Assembly (NCBI GenBank): GCA_019096065.1
Contig: JAGUCH010000005.1
Coordinates: forward strand, 5,084,001 to 5,148,000
DNA length: 64,000 bases
Origin: Paracyclopina nana
Lineage: Eukaryota > Arthropoda > Copepoda > Cyclopoida > Cyclopettidae
Direction: 5' to 3'
This document shows positions 11,862-25,100 of this stretch, in pieces. Below the pieces are notes generated by a model, which saw nothing but the letters and a program-made list of their open reading frames with translations, did no database searches and was not told the DNA's origin. The translations under genes were made by a program, and so were the position numbers. The first letter of the stretch is position 1. Each line of letters begins with the position of its first letter.

Positions 11862-14685
11862 ATGGCCGGCGGAAGTGGAGGCCATGGGGGCGGCTCTTCG
11901 AAGCAGAATTATGACCTCGACCAAATCTGGGGGGACCTCAGAAAGGGCATTGAGGAGGTCTTTGCTCGCCAAGGGATGTCGCTGCAACGTTACATGGAGC
12001 TCTACACTCACGTTTACAACTATTGTACGAGCGTCCATCAAGCCTCAACCGTCTCAAGTAGCGTGGGACCATCAGCCAATGGAACCGTTGGCTCCGGGGG
12101 CTCTGGCGGCCCCTCTGGTGGCCCCGGGGCCTCTTCAAGTTCCAAAGGAGGCCTGACCAAACACAAGAAGGGAGCGGCCCCTGGTGGAGCTCAGTTTGTC
12201 GGTCTTGAACTCTACAAGCGGCTCAAGGAGTTCTTGAAAGAGTACCAAATCAAGCTACTTGATGTAAGATGCTCATTCGTATCCCTTGGTACTGATTGGC
12301 CAATTTTTTCATTATTTTTGCAGAGCGGTGTAGACTTGATGGATGAAGCTGTGCTCAGGTTTTACACTTCACAATGGGAGGAATATCAGTACAGCGCCAA
12401 GGTCTTGAATGGAGTCTGCTCATACTTAAATAGGTGAAGATTTCTTTTTTTAGCATTTCGGTTTGTTCCTGACCTTAATTCATTCAGGCATTGGGTGAGG
12501 CGCGAATGCGAGGAAGGCCGAAAAGGGATCTATGAGATTTATCAGCTCGCCCTAGTTTCCTGGAGGGATAACCTATTTCGACACTTGCACCACCAAGTAA
12601 CCAATGCGGTCCTCAAACTGATTGAGAAGGAGCGAAATGGCGAGACTATCAACACTAGATTAGTTTCTGGTGTCATGAACTGCTACGTTGAATTAGGTGA
12701 GGAAATCTTTTTATTTTTATTACTTTGCGCCTCTTTAACGTTTCGGGTGTTTTTTTTTGCAGGCCTGAACGAAGAAGACCCCACCGCAAGAGGACAGAAT
12801 CTCTCTGTGTACAAGGAGTCGTTCGAAGACCAATTCTTGGAAGATACCGAACGATTTTACACTCGCGAGTCAACCGAGTTCTTGCACCAGAACCCCGTGA
12901 CTGAGTACATGAAGAAGGCCGAGACGAGACTTAAAGAAGAGGAGCGGAGAGTGCAGATTTACTTGCACGAGACCACCCTCGAACGGCTACTCAAAACGTG
13001 TGAAAAAGTGCTCATTCAAAAACACCTGGAGATCTTCCACTCCGAGTTCCAAAACCTGTTGAACGCAGACAAGAATGACGATTTGGGCAGGATGTATCAG
13101 TTGGTGTCCAGAATTCCCGATGGCGTTGGCGAGTTGAAAAGGCTGCTTGAAAATCACATCAACAATCAAGGCCTCGCAGCCATCGAGAAGCTGGGCGAGG
13201 AAGCCCTGAACGTAAGATTTTCTTGAATTTGAGCGTAAGAAATACTTGATTGTTTCCTTTTTCCAGGACCCTAAACTGTACGTTAGCACAATATTGGATG
13301 TTCACCGAAAATACAACGCCTTGGTGATGACTGCGTTCAACAACGACACCGGGTTCGTTGCTTCTCTTGACAAGGCTTGTGGCAAGTTCATCAACAACAA
13401 TTCCGTCACTCGAAAAGCCAACGCGAGTAGTAAGTCGCCTGAGCTTTTGGCGAAATACTGTGATCATCTTTTGAAGAAAAGTAGCAAGAACCCCGAGGAG
13501 GCCGAGTTGGAAGATACTCTCAATCAAGTGGTAAATATCAACAAGAATAGTTTTCTCGCGAAGCATTTCGGTTCCTACGTTTCCTTATTTTAGATGGTGG
13601 TCTTTAAGTACATTGAGGACAAGGACGTTTTTCAAAAGTTTTATAGTAAAATGCTCGCAAAGCGATTGGTGCAGCATATGTCCGCAAGCGATGATGCTGA
13701 GGCCTCCATGATTTCTAAATTGAAGCAAGCTTGCGGCTTTGAGTACACCAACAAGCTCCAGCGGATGTTCCAAGACGTGGGCGTCTCCAAAGACTTGAAT
13801 GAGCAGTTCAGAGTGCATATGCAGAATTCGAATGACCTGCTTGATATTGACTTTCAGATTCAGGTATGCCGATTAAATTTGATGCCTTGGCAAGTTCTAA
13901 TTTGCTGTTGATTTCAGGTGTTATCATCAGGGTCTTGGCCGTTCCAGCAGTCTTGCGTCTTCTCGTTACCCTCTGAGCTGGAGCGATGCGTGCATCGTTT
14001 CACAGGATTCTACGGTGGGCAGCATTCTGGCCGCAAACTCAATTGGCTATATCACATGTCGAAGGGCGAATTGACCACCAATTGCTTCAAAAACAAGTAG
14101 GCTGTTGCATTCTGACCGTTTTTGCTTTTATCACTTTCTTACGTCATTTTTAGGTACACCCTCCAGGCATCAACCTTCCAAATGGCTGTCCTGCTGCAAT
14201 ACAACGATTCTGATCGTTGGACTGTTGCTCAGCTCTCCGAGTCGACTCGTATTAAAATGGATATTCTGTCGCAAGTTCTTCAAATCCTCCTCAAGTCGAA
14301 GTTGTTGGTCACGCAAGACGAGAGCATGGACGAGTCGTCTCTCGACGAGGGCACCCTGGTGAGCTTATTTCACGGGTACAAGAACAAGAAGCTCCGCGTC
14401 AACATCAACATCCCGATGAAAACGGAGCAAAAGCAAGAGATGGAAATGACCCATAAGCACATTGAGGAGGACCGCAAGCTTCTGATCCAGGCTGCCATTG
14501 TGCGCATTATGAAGACGAGAAAGGTGCTGAAGCACCAGCAGCTTATGACCGAGGTACTCAACCAGTTGTCGTCGCGGTTCAAGCCCAAAGTACCTGTTAT
14601 CAAGAAGTGCATTGACATCCTCATCGAAAAGGAGTATCTGGAGAGGCAGGAGGGCGCCAAGGACACCTACAACTATCTCGCTTGA
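11862..14685 (+). CDS. CUL1: Cullin-1
   Basis: Eight exons (11862-12263, 12324-12433, 12488-12696, 12763-13211, 13267-13530, 13594-13863, 13918-14096, 14154-14685) encode 804 residues. Cullin-1 is the scaffold of SCF ubiquitin ligases, binding SKP1-F-box adaptors at its N-terminus and RBX1 at its C-terminus. Diagnostic blocks include [10 protein letters not shown], the [18 protein letters not shown] helix that contacts SKP1, [44 protein letters not shown] and the winged-helix end [19 protein letters not shown]. The neddylation lysine is in [15 protein letters not shown]. It is about 28 residues longer than human CUL1 because of a Gly/Ser-rich insertion around residues 65-105. Close similarity to CUL1 rather than other cullins holds over the whole length. 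Confidence 0.98.
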
Positions 14686-15238
14686 ATTCACTTACCTCTC
14701 TCGAATAACACAATACTAACTAAAAGCACACTGATATAATGCCAAGCTTGGTAATAAAGTTGCTTGCTACAACCGCGATCTCAAATATCTTCTCTCTATG
14801 CAGTTGTGCTGCATTGCGCACAAAGCATTGAATGCAATGATTCAGGTTTATATACGGAGAATTCTTTGGTGCCAAAAGGTGCGACTTAAGTTATGAAACG
14901 AGTTTACTTTTTTAAGGCATAAAATCTAGCTTTTAGATGTTATCAGCAATGGATAAAAATACTTCCAAGGTTTTTTCTCTCTTAGTGGCAAGGAAGAAAA
15001 AACTTTTGTCCATAGTTTTTGCAGGAAAAAGTTTACATTATCTTCAAGGTTGAAGAAATTTGAAACCTATAAACCAGATTGACATATTTTTCGATCTAAA
15101 CGTTCGCTCCTGCGCAGTTGATGTTAAAGTCAATGGCTGCTGCAGCAGAGGAGTAAACAAAACAAAAAGAGTGCCTATTTATTCCATTCGACTTTTTTAG
15201 TTCATTTAAGAGCAGTTGTTAGTCCTAAATTCGTGAAA
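14686..15238. other. CUL1 3' UTR and Rheb upstream region
   Basis: Holds the CUL1 3' UTR with AATAAA at 14753-14758, then the Rheb promoter and 5' UTR. No other coding potential is visible. Confidence 0.55.
14753..14758 (+). promoter_or_regulatory. Poly(A) signal of cullin-1
   Basis: AATAAA 68 bases past the cullin-1 stop codon. Confidence 0.6.
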
Positions 15239-16042
15239 ATGCCTGGTAGACAGAGAAAAATCGCTATAATGGGCTATCGGTCAGTTGGTGAGTTTTCCTT
15301 GGCCTGTCACTCTTTCTTGGCGTGACATGCACTGCTTACTTCTTCCAGGCAAGTCATCGTTGGCCATCCAATTCGTCCAAGGGCAGTTTGTGGACTACTA
15401 CGAGCCAACAATAGAAAACAGTAAAGCAGTTTGATTTTGATGGACATTCCTACTATACGCACCTCTTGCAGCTTTCAACAAGACAGTAAATGTCAAAGGC
15501 CAGCAATACGAGTTGCTCCTAGTTGACACTGCTGGCCAGGACGAGTACACCATTTTTCCAGCAGAATACTCAGTAGATGTCAATGGCTATGTTCTCGTCT
15601 ACTCCATTGACTCCCCGCACAGTTTTGAAGTTTGCAAGAATATCCACGAAAAGCTCATGGACCACATTGGAATTCAAAAGTAATTTTTAATTTAGCCTTT
15701 AAGATCTAGTTTGAGGAGTTAATATGGATTTTCTGATGTTCAGTGTCCCTATAATTTTGGTTGGCAACAAAACAGACCTTCATGGCCATGGTGATCGTCG
15801 CGTCACACAAGAGCAAGGAAAACGCCTAGCCGAGGAAATGAAGGCTGTCTTCTTGGAAACGTCAGCAAAGGAAAATCAGGTTATTTCTATCAGCTATCTT
15901 TTTCTGTCACGTTCTGTTAACCTATTCGTTATTTGATGTTTAGAATGTAGAAGAAATCTTCACCAAGGTGATTGCACAAATGGAGAGCCTCAACCGCGCT
16001 GGTGGGGGCGAAGGCGATGACAAAAAGTGCATCGTGATGTGA
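15239..16042 (+). CDS. RHEB: GTPase Rheb
   Basis: Five exons (15239-15287, 15349-15420, 15472-15679, 15744-15879, 15944-16042) encode 187 residues. Rheb is the small GTPase that activates mTORC1 on lysosomal membranes and is itself inhibited by the TSC complex. The P-loop reads GYRSVGKSS, with the Rheb-specific Arg in place of the Ras Gly. The effector loop is YEPTIENTF, the G3 motif DTAGQDEY, G4 is VGNKTD and G5 is ETSAKEN. The C-terminus CIVM is a CaaX box; a terminal Met favours farnesylation. The four introns are 51-64 bp. Confidence 0.97.
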
Positions 16043-16422
16043 TTCTAAGCAGATTGAAAGCCATACCCCAAGCCTCAATTCTCTGGGAAAGTCTACCATC
16101 ATTATCATCATTCTGGTCCCGATTCAACTACTACATAGGAACTCTTTCGAAATTGTGGCATTTTTAAAGGACTATTTCTATTACTACCACGCAGCATACT
16201 ATTGTTATAAAAAATGTAATCATTAAAAAACATAGTTTCAACACTACATTAAAGCGTTTATTGGAGATCAACCATGCAGTAGCAGAGACACACTTGACAA
16301 GTAGAGCAATTTTCACTAGATGGCTGTCCCAAGTCCGGCTGTCAGTAGTGGTTTTTTCAGAATCATATATCATCGCGGTCTCAGCAATGCCGAGAGGCTC
16401 AGTTAGAGGCTGTTCATTTCAC
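16043..16422. other. Convergent 3' UTRs of Rheb and RPS27
   Basis: Stop codons of the facing genes are 380 bp apart. A possible ATTAAA for Rheb at 16248-16253 and an AATAAA for RPS27 on the minus strand at 16257-16262 nearly abut, so the transcripts probably end within a few tens of bases of each other. Confidence 0.5.
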
Positions 16423-17120
<698 letters not shown>

Positions 17121-17952
17121 GTTGATAGTTTCGCCGGAACCGGAAAAAGGACGATTGTCAGCTGTTGCCGCGCATTCATGGCATAACACCGTCGAATACA
17201 TTTTGGCGTTTCATACTATATAACCGTAACTTCTTCCTTCAACTTTTGTGTACTATTTAATAGAATTGGCTAAATTTGCTATTTCAAACACTAAAAAAGT
17301 TTTTTGATGCACAATTACTGAACGATTCAAGTTTTAAGTTTTCGACGGCTTTATTTCTACAAACATCAATACGCTCTATTGACGAACTTTGCATACGAAA
17401 CCAACATTTTTAGACTAATACAGCAGATTCATAATATTATTAAAGCAGCAATTTCGCAAGATTTTCAGCTTGAATAAATCATGGAGTAGCAATTACATTG
17501 CACAAAAATGCTTACCTGCCGATTCGGCCTTTAGGCCTCCTGCAACAGCTGACAAAGGAGATCCGAGCAAAAATGTCTCGGGCCTAATCATATCCCAAAA
17601 ATCAATCAATTGTGCATTTTAAGCCTCAAAAATAAGTAAGAATGGCTAAAGGTTAGATGAATATTTATTTGAGATTCTATTAAGATTTTAGAGATAAAAT
17701 ATCGCGCTTTTAGCAGCAAAAGCACGCAGCACAAATTTCACCTTGACTTGGAATCGGATCGAAAATGACATAATTTTGAACAAACTCGTCGTTCGTAGTA
17801 GTCTCGTCGTCAGCAGCAGCAAAAGCTCGTAGTCGAGTGAATTTTGCAAAAAGGGAAGAAAGCAAGGAAAGCCAGGCGACCAAGACCCGTGTTCATGTCG
17901 ATAATTGGCGACGTTTCTCCGTTCAGAGGTGCGTTTCGGGCCTCGTGGCACA
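17121..17952. other. Divergent region between RPS27 and the MEIOC homologue
   Basis: The left end holds the RPS27 start with a TOP-like pyrimidine tract at 17141-17150. The rest is AT-rich and should contain the MEIOC promoter and 5' UTR. No gene was found. Confidence 0.5.
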
Positions 17953-19681
17953 ATGGCCGAGCCAGTTACTCATTGGCGCCAATTTGATCCTTTCTTTGCA
18001 GATGGGGACAAAAAATCGACTTCGTCAGCCATGATGACTGGTTCTTTACCCGATTCGTCGTCGTCATCCACGACTTCATCCAACGGATCCGTGAGGCCTT
18101 CGAACGATGACCAGTTCGTGGACGACTTTGTCTCCAGACTTCTCAAAGAGGACTCTGGAGATGACCTGGTTAGCGGACTCAATTCCTTGCTCAAGCAGTA
18201 AGAAGCCTATATTGATTTCACTTCAAGCATGACTCATGGGATTTTTGTTTTCAGAAAACTGCTAATCAATGGTGACAACAATGGCCATGATGAGGCTTCT
18301 TGGCTCTCGAAGCACTGGTCATCATCATCCCATCGACTGGATGAGAAGCAAGAGCAGCATCAGTTCTACCAGAATGGACAGAGGCACTTTCAGCAACCTA
18401 ACTTGAATGGTTTCCCCAACACCAGTCCAATGATGATGGAGCCGCTCAAGATCCTGACCAATGAGTTTGCCGAGAACCTTGGACTTGGGCCTCATAGCAA
18501 GGATTTCGATTCGGGCTACATCTCACCCAACAATGGAAGTCACTTTTTGCCTGGAAAGCCCTTCTTTGATCAGCAGCCCCCGTGCGTTGACCCGTTGCTG
18601 TTGCAGCAGGTTCTGCAGAAGCGTCCGCACCATCATCACCAGCAAATGATCAACCCCAGACCGGTGACAGGCAGCCACCATCACAGGAATCAATATCATC
18701 ATCACCACAACAACAGGCCTCCTCAGCAGCAGTTCAGGGGCGGGTTCCACCACAAGCTTCCGCCCCCCGCTCCAGCAGTGATCCCTCCTCACCTGCAAGA
18801 CCCCTTTGATGTCTCCAGTTGCCTGCCGCCTCCAGAGTATCTGCGAAACATGCCACCCCCCATGCACACCGCTATCACTATGCCCAAATTGCCCTACATG
18901 GAGCTATACGAGAATATGCATGGAATGAGGCCCAACCTGCCTGGATACTATCAGCCGCCCCCGCCTCATTGGAGGCCCAATCAGGGCCCCATTTTTCGAG
19001 GTCGGCCTCCCATGCAAGGCCTACCGGTCAGCATGAACAGCATGAATCATCCTGGAAGGCACTTTCGCAGTGGAACGTCAACCGAGCTTCACACCAGGTA
19101 TTTCTTGATCCTTAGCAACTGCCTCAGTGTTATTATTGGCGAATTTGATTTTAAGGCTGGAAGAGTGCCACGACCAGTTCAAGCAGCTGGAGAAGGAGCG
19201 AAAGAAGACCGAAGCTGATTTGGCCCGCCACCATCCCGGCAAGAAATTGAGCAGCGCCAACAATGTACCAATCCCGAGGCTCCCTCCTAATCCATCTCGA
19301 GTTGATCGTTTGATTGTGGACAACTTTCGTGAGCATGCCCGTGTCGACACCCTGATCGGAAAGATGGAAGGGCTCCGCCAAGGCCAGCCCTTTGAGCCCA
19401 ATGTCAAAGTCACTCTTGTGAGCTGGATGGAGGCAATCAAATTGGTGCAACGGCGACGCCGTCAGGAGATTGTCAATGCTGGCAACGTGGGGATCATGGC
19501 TCCAGCTAGTAAGATGATCAAAGCTGTGGACGAGCGAGAAGTTGTGGGCCTCACCGAGGCCATTCGCGACCTCTCTTTGGCCGAGCGCAAAGTTCGCTCA
19601 ATCTTGTGGGCAGCCTTGCAAATCACCATTTTCAAGGAGAATGCTGGTGATGGTAATAACGAGGCCGAAAATGAGGCGTGA
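17953..19681 (+). CDS. MEIOC: MEIOC homologue (meiosis-specific coiled-coil domain protein)
   Basis: Three exons (17953-18197, 18255-19097, 19156-19681) give 537 residues; an in-frame ATG at 17905 would add 16. The last 180 residues carry the vertebrate MEIOC signature: [20 protein letters not shown], then [37 protein letters not shown], a [19 protein letters not shown] helix and a final [14 protein letters not shown]. In mammals MEIOC works with the RNA helicase YTHDC2 to clear mitotic transcripts and promote meiotic prophase. The N-terminal two thirds are low-complexity: Ser-rich at first, then rich in His, Gln and Pro (runs of HHHH, PPPP), with little conservation expected. Assignment rests on my memory of the C-terminal block. 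A germline role in this animal is inferred. Confidence 0.82.
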
Positions 19682-20793
19682 TGAGGTAGATTTTGCACGG
19701 GATCTTTTATATTACGTTACACTTCTTTAAACACAATTGTTTTTTTGATAACTTCATCCACTGCAAACAATCCTTGAGAGCACATCATTGCTTCACGTAA
19801 TTTCAGGCTTGATCAAATTGCTACTATATTATAAGAACAACCCTTTTTGCTATATATGAACTGCTTGAGAATGAATTCTAGTGTGGAAACTTATATGCGA
19901 ATAATTATTCCCTCCCGGTCAACGTTGAATGAAAAAAAGAAAGAAAACTACTGCAACTTATCCATCCAGATTTGAGTAACCCTATAGCTACTGCTACACA
20001 ACTACTACTTCTATATTATTAGAGATTTTTCCTGCTATTGAAATACCAGTTGCCTTCGTGTACTACAAAGAAAAGCTCTGTGAAAGAAATTCTAGTGTAC
20101 CAATTATAATTCGTGCTGTTGAGATAAATTCATCGTCGTCGTGTGTCCTTTATATCCAAAATACTATATTATTACTATGTATGTTCCTCCTGCATGTGAT
20201 ATTATTACTACACAAAAGTCCTTATGATGTTACTACACTTACTACTACTTCTACTATATTGATGTTAGTCTCAAAAAAAATATTTTCAATGCAATCTCAT
20301 CCCCTGATCGGCTAAGCAAAAAGATGAAAGTAAAAAATAGCATATCCCCCTTATAATCCTTTTCTTACTTCTACAGCTGCTGCTACTACTACTACTACTA
20401 CTCTATTTGTGATATAAAAAAAAGCCACTACAAAATTAATCCTTGTTCACGTTTTCCAATTATCAATTTATTCAGATGATAAGGATGCAATATATTATTA
20501 TCACTACCGAGATTTATGAAGCATGTAACTCTAAAAAAAATCAATCAAAAATACAAGGGACGGAACGCTAAGTAGCTTCTAAAAATCCTACCTGTTACGC
20601 TAATCAATTAATATTATTATTATGAATTGTAATAATTAGAGAACATCGCTAGAAATGAATTGCTAATAAACTGTCACTGCTACACACGTAATATTACTTC
20701 AGTCGTTTTTATCAACCTGTTTTACGTCTTGTTGTTGAAGCTGTTTGCAGTCAACGTAGATCAGGGCCACAGAGAACACAGACAGAAAAAAAC
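19682..20793. other. Probable MEIOC 3' UTR and desaturase upstream region, CTA/TA-rich
   Basis: 1.1 kb of AT-rich sequence with many ACTACT/CTACTA clusters, including a run of CTA units at 20383-20402. A clear AATAAA near the MEIOC stop codon is not visible, so its 3' UTR could be long. No coding region was recognised. Confidence 0.5.
20383..20402 (+). repeat. CTA microsatellite
   Basis: Uninterrupted trinucleotide repeat of about seven CTA units. Looser CTACTA clusters lie within 400 bp on its left. Confidence 0.8.
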
Positions 20794-22193
20794 ATGAGTA
20801 GAGAGACATTCGTTCCAAGTGGAAGGAATGCAGCGTTTAAGACAGCATCAAGATGGCTCAAGTTCAAGCAGCAAGATGACGCAATTGGAGCTGGCCTTTG
20901 GAGGATCCACGATGGCCTTTACGACCTGAAACCATTCATTCACAAGCATCCTGGGGGAGCTGAATGGATACTAATGACAGATGGACACGACATCACTGAA
21001 GCCTTTGAAGCAGCCCACGTTAGAGGATCTCACGTGGAGGCCATTCTGAAGAAATACTTTGTCAAGCATATTGGCACCCCAAGAAATTCTCCGTATACGT
21101 TCAAAAAGGATGGATTTTATCAGGTCCTCAAGTCAAGGGCTGAAAAGGTGCTGTATTCATCAGGTGGACCGGGCCCAACATGGCGGACTTATTTGCTGCA
21201 AGATTCCATAGCAGCTTTGTTTTTGGCGCTCCTCATTGCGGCTGCAGTAAAGAATTCACTCATTTTAGCATGCGTCTCAGGCCTAGTGTTGGGCATGACA
21301 ACTTCTGCAGCCCACAACTTCTTCCACCAAGCGGATCACTGGAGAATGCACTATTGGGACCTGAGCATGGTCTCGTCTAGAGATTGGAGGATAAGCCATA
21401 TGCTGAGCCATCACATGTACACCAATACTTACAATGATGTGGAAATATCTGGCTTGGAGCCTTTTTTGGCCTTCCTCCCGGATCCGAGCAAAAACTGGGT
21501 GCAAAAGTACCTATCCCACTTTTACATTCAAGTAGCAACTTAAAACCATCTCCGAAACTATTCATAGTACATCTCTATTTTTAAGCTGATTTACCTGATA
21601 GTCTTCCCTGAGGAGTATGTAAAGAAGGCCTATCAGATATTAGTAAGTGGAGAGGAGAAATTGAGGCCAGAGAACCTCCTGCCTTTGGCAGAACTCCTTA
21701 TAATTTATGCTCTTTCTGGTGAGCCTCTAAGCAGATCTTTGTTGTTGTGGCTGATTATGCATGCTTTTTCTGGCTACTGGCTCGCATCCACTTCATTGAT
21801 TGCATCGCATCACCACCCTGACATTTACCATGCAGGTGACTTTCCAAGGTGAGACAATAAACTATCTTTTTTATTCATTGGTAGCTTAAAATAGTGTGGC
21901 GTTTTGCGCTCAGACAAGACACTGATTGGGGCCTCCGGCAAATTGATGCTACCAGAGATGTGACAGGCAAGGCAAACAGCTTTTTCTTTGTCGCCACGAC
22001 TTTCGGACATCACACTCTGCACCATTTGTTTCCCACCGTGGATCACTCAAAGTTGCATTTGCTCTATCCAGTTCTGGAGCAAACTTGCTCCGAATTCGGA
22101 GTCTCCTATGTGACCAAATCCCAATGGAACATGCTGGCTGGCATGCATAGCCAGTTAATGAGGACAGAGTCCAAATGTAATTACTTGAAATAA
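20794..22193 (+). CDS. Cyt-b5-r: Cytochrome b5-related protein (b5-desaturase fusion)
   Basis: Three exons (20794-21531, 21586-21848, 21914-22193) encode 426 residues. The N-terminus is a cytochrome b5 domain with the haem motif HPGGAEWI (residues about 52-60); the rest is a membrane fatty-acid-desaturase-type domain. Histidine boxes are visible: HNFFHQADHW, HMLSHHMYTN, HHHPD with HAGDFP, and FGHHTLHHLFPTVDH. Order and motifs match Drosophila Cyt-b5-r, a fat-body and muscle protein whose substrate is not firmly known. Two hydrophobic stretches precede the first His box and another lies near residue 310. The stop codon is embedded in an AATAAA (22189-22194), and only three bases separate it from the stop codon of the facing phosphate transporter gene. 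Confidence 0.93.
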
Positions 22194-22194
22194 A
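22189..22194 (+). promoter_or_regulatory. Poly(A) signal overlapping the desaturase stop codon
   Basis: AATAAA that contains the TAA stop of the cytochrome b5-related gene. If used, the 3' UTR is only tens of bases and runs into the antisense coding end of SLC34. Confidence 0.5.
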
Positions 22195-22196
22195 AA

Positions 22197-25100
22197 TCAA
22201 TATTGGTCATAAATGCCACTGTTGGGTGGAGTTGGTGGGTAATCATCCCTGCCTTGTTGCTTGCCTGGGTCGTCTTGATCCACTGCATCATACTTGGAGC
22301 AGCAGTAGAATCCACAAGTGACAGTCCTCAACAGCCAATCCATGGGCTCCAGTGATCTCATCCAGAGTGGCAGAAAGTCCCAGTTTTTCAACACGAGTGG
22401 CAAATGATGGGGCACTTTGACCTGAGCTACATTCAGAGCTATGGCTATGACCACTACTCCAATGACTGGGATGACAAAACTGAAGAAAATCCCACTGCCA
22501 GCCATTGACAGGCCGAGCACGATGCCAGGAACGATGAAAAACATATTTGTCAGGTAGAAGATGGCGAACCATCGATACTTGGCTGTTGTTTTTCCCAGGA
22601 TCTTGCAAAGAGTCAGAGGCCATCGCATCGCAGGAATGGGATAGAACAAGAGGATTCCAGTGAAGTTGAAGAGAAAATGACAATAGGCAATTTGAAGGGC
22701 ATTCTTCAGATTCTCGTCGCCACCTGCTGCCAAAGCTGCCAATAGAGCCGTTGTGGTAGTACCCAGATTGGATCCTAGCGTAAGAGGGTAGACGCGGTCG
22801 ACTTTGATCATGCCTATGCCAACTAAAGGGGTGAGAGTGGCTGTGAAAACGGAGGATGATTGCACGATAAATGTCAATATGGCTCCAGCTATGATGGCAA
22901 CGTATCCTGTCAGCCAGGGGCATCTTGGAAGGTCAGAGTTGAGGGTCTTCTGAATTATTACAGCCACGGTTCCTAAAAACCAAAAATAAAAATAGAAAGC
23001 TCCCAACCATAAAGTAGCGCGGTAAAGATGACAAAAAGTATGGAAAACGATTCTATGTATATATATATAGGGTACAATGTCATGTTTCGAGGATTACAAC
23101 TATGCTGTAAAACTCAATGTTTATGGCACCAATTTTCATTGCATATACGTATATGTAGCGTATCTACCAGCTGGTATGCGCACGTTGCAAAGAAATGCAG
23201 CTAATTTCGATGGATTCAAAAGCCACTTAGAGAGGGCGCTGGTCACAGAACCTTAGGCAAAGTTTAAAATGAGACTCACAGAGATGGAGTCAAAAAGCTG
23301 CTTGTTTTCAAAGTTACTCATAATAAAGCCTTGTAATGCGTTAGAAAAATTGACTGGTTGATTCTGCGTTTTTAATTCTCCATAATTGAGGATGGTCCAA
23401 CTCAGTCCAGCTCAGTGGTAGATTTTAAAATATCTTAATTAATATAAAAAACTAGAGTCATGTCTCATTTAAAGTATAATTTAATGGACTCAAATGGTTC
23501 AAATTCTTAAGCTCCTTTATGAAGGTATACTTGTGTATGAGGAGTATATTTCAATAATTACGGCCTATAATAAATACTCCCTAATATTATTACTTAGGAT
23601 TTATAAGTACTAAATTAACTTATTTATCGCACATTATAAGGCCGGGATGTACAGATCATGTACTTAATAAACATGATGAGGCGTCTTAGGGCCTGTTCAC
23701 CTGCTTATTATGGCCGTTATTATGGCAAAATATTGGAGAGAAATACTGAGAAACTGAGAATTTTTAAATTGGTGTAGGATTGCTTTTGGCACCAATAGAC
23801 CGATTCCGAAGTCAAAATCTGAAAAATGATTTTACAAATACCAGATATTTGCAATTTCATCATAATATCGTGCGTTATTTTGCTAATAATAATGCAGGTG
23901 AACAGGGCCTTACTATTATTTATAAAATTAACAAATTATAATGGCACCAAAACTTTTCTGGTAAATTTAGGACAGTACCTTGTAGCGCTGATTTCAGCAC
24001 TTTGACAATTAGTATTAGGCAAAGGCTGAGAAGCAACATCGAAACGAGCAGAAGCACAATCCCAATTGTGGAGTCATTCCATTGTGGAATATTAAGCAGG
24101 AACCTGGAGTGAGTTTCGTTGGCTTTCGTCTCATAAACTTTTAGTAATCTACCATCCTGGCAGCCTTCCAAGCTCCAGCACTTTAGAATACTTTTATCGA
24201 TCTGCAAAAGCAATGTCATTAGATCAGTGAGATTGATGGCAATTTCTTTTCTGGCATAGCACTCACCTGAATGATTCTCGTTGTAAGCGGCTTCGTCAGA
24301 GCTCCTAATAAATTGAGGTTAGTCGTTTTGGCCACGTTTTTGGTAGCATTTACAGAAGCAATGTGCATGTGATCTGTTGGAGTCAGCCACAGACTAGCAT
24401 GGTATAAGTATCCTAATGTAAAGATTGATTAGGAGCATTTCCTTCGAAATACAGACTGTGTAGCATATTAATTAATTAATTACCTGTAGGAATTTCTATT
24501 GTGAGTAAGACAATGACAGTCAGCCAGTTGAAGCAGTCATGCACAGTGGCCCCAGCAAAGGCCCTTTCGAATTGGACCTTGTCGGTGACTTGAGTGAGGG
24601 AGACAAGTGTACTGGTCAAGCTTGTCCCCACATTGGAGCCCATCACCATAGGAATGGCTGTTTCCACACTCAAAACTGAAAGTGACAAAAAAATCGGAGC
24701 AAATTACACTTGACCTCGACCTGTATTATTTTATATTTCATTACTTCCACTCGACACCATGGATACAATGACTGAAGTACAAGTCGATGAGCTCTGCACC
24801 AAAACAGTAAACAGAATTCCAATCATGAGCCCAACCACAGGATTATTCAGCAACGGATTAGACTGGAAAACCGAGCCTGGGAAATTGTAGGTAATTTGTA
24901 ATTAGCCTCGATTTTGGCATATGTACTAGAACACTGTATTTATGCAGGTGTGCAAACGCTGCTGTATTTACCTGCGGCTCGGCCAGCAATCAAGCGAAAG
25001 GAAGTGGACAAAAAGTCCAACGAGCAAATGAAGGTGTACAAAAGCAAGGCCAAGGTGGGGACCTTCATCAAGTTCACCGTTGCTGCGAAGGCCTTTTTCC

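Noticed and set aside
17905-17952. Upstream in-frame ATG of the MEIOC homologue
   Set aside because: The added residues look like translated 5' UTR; the ATG at 17953 gives a more natural N-terminus, though the longer form is not excluded.
23055-23072. TA-repeat run near the transporter exon
   Set aside because: Ordinary dinucleotide microsatellite in an intron without further structure.
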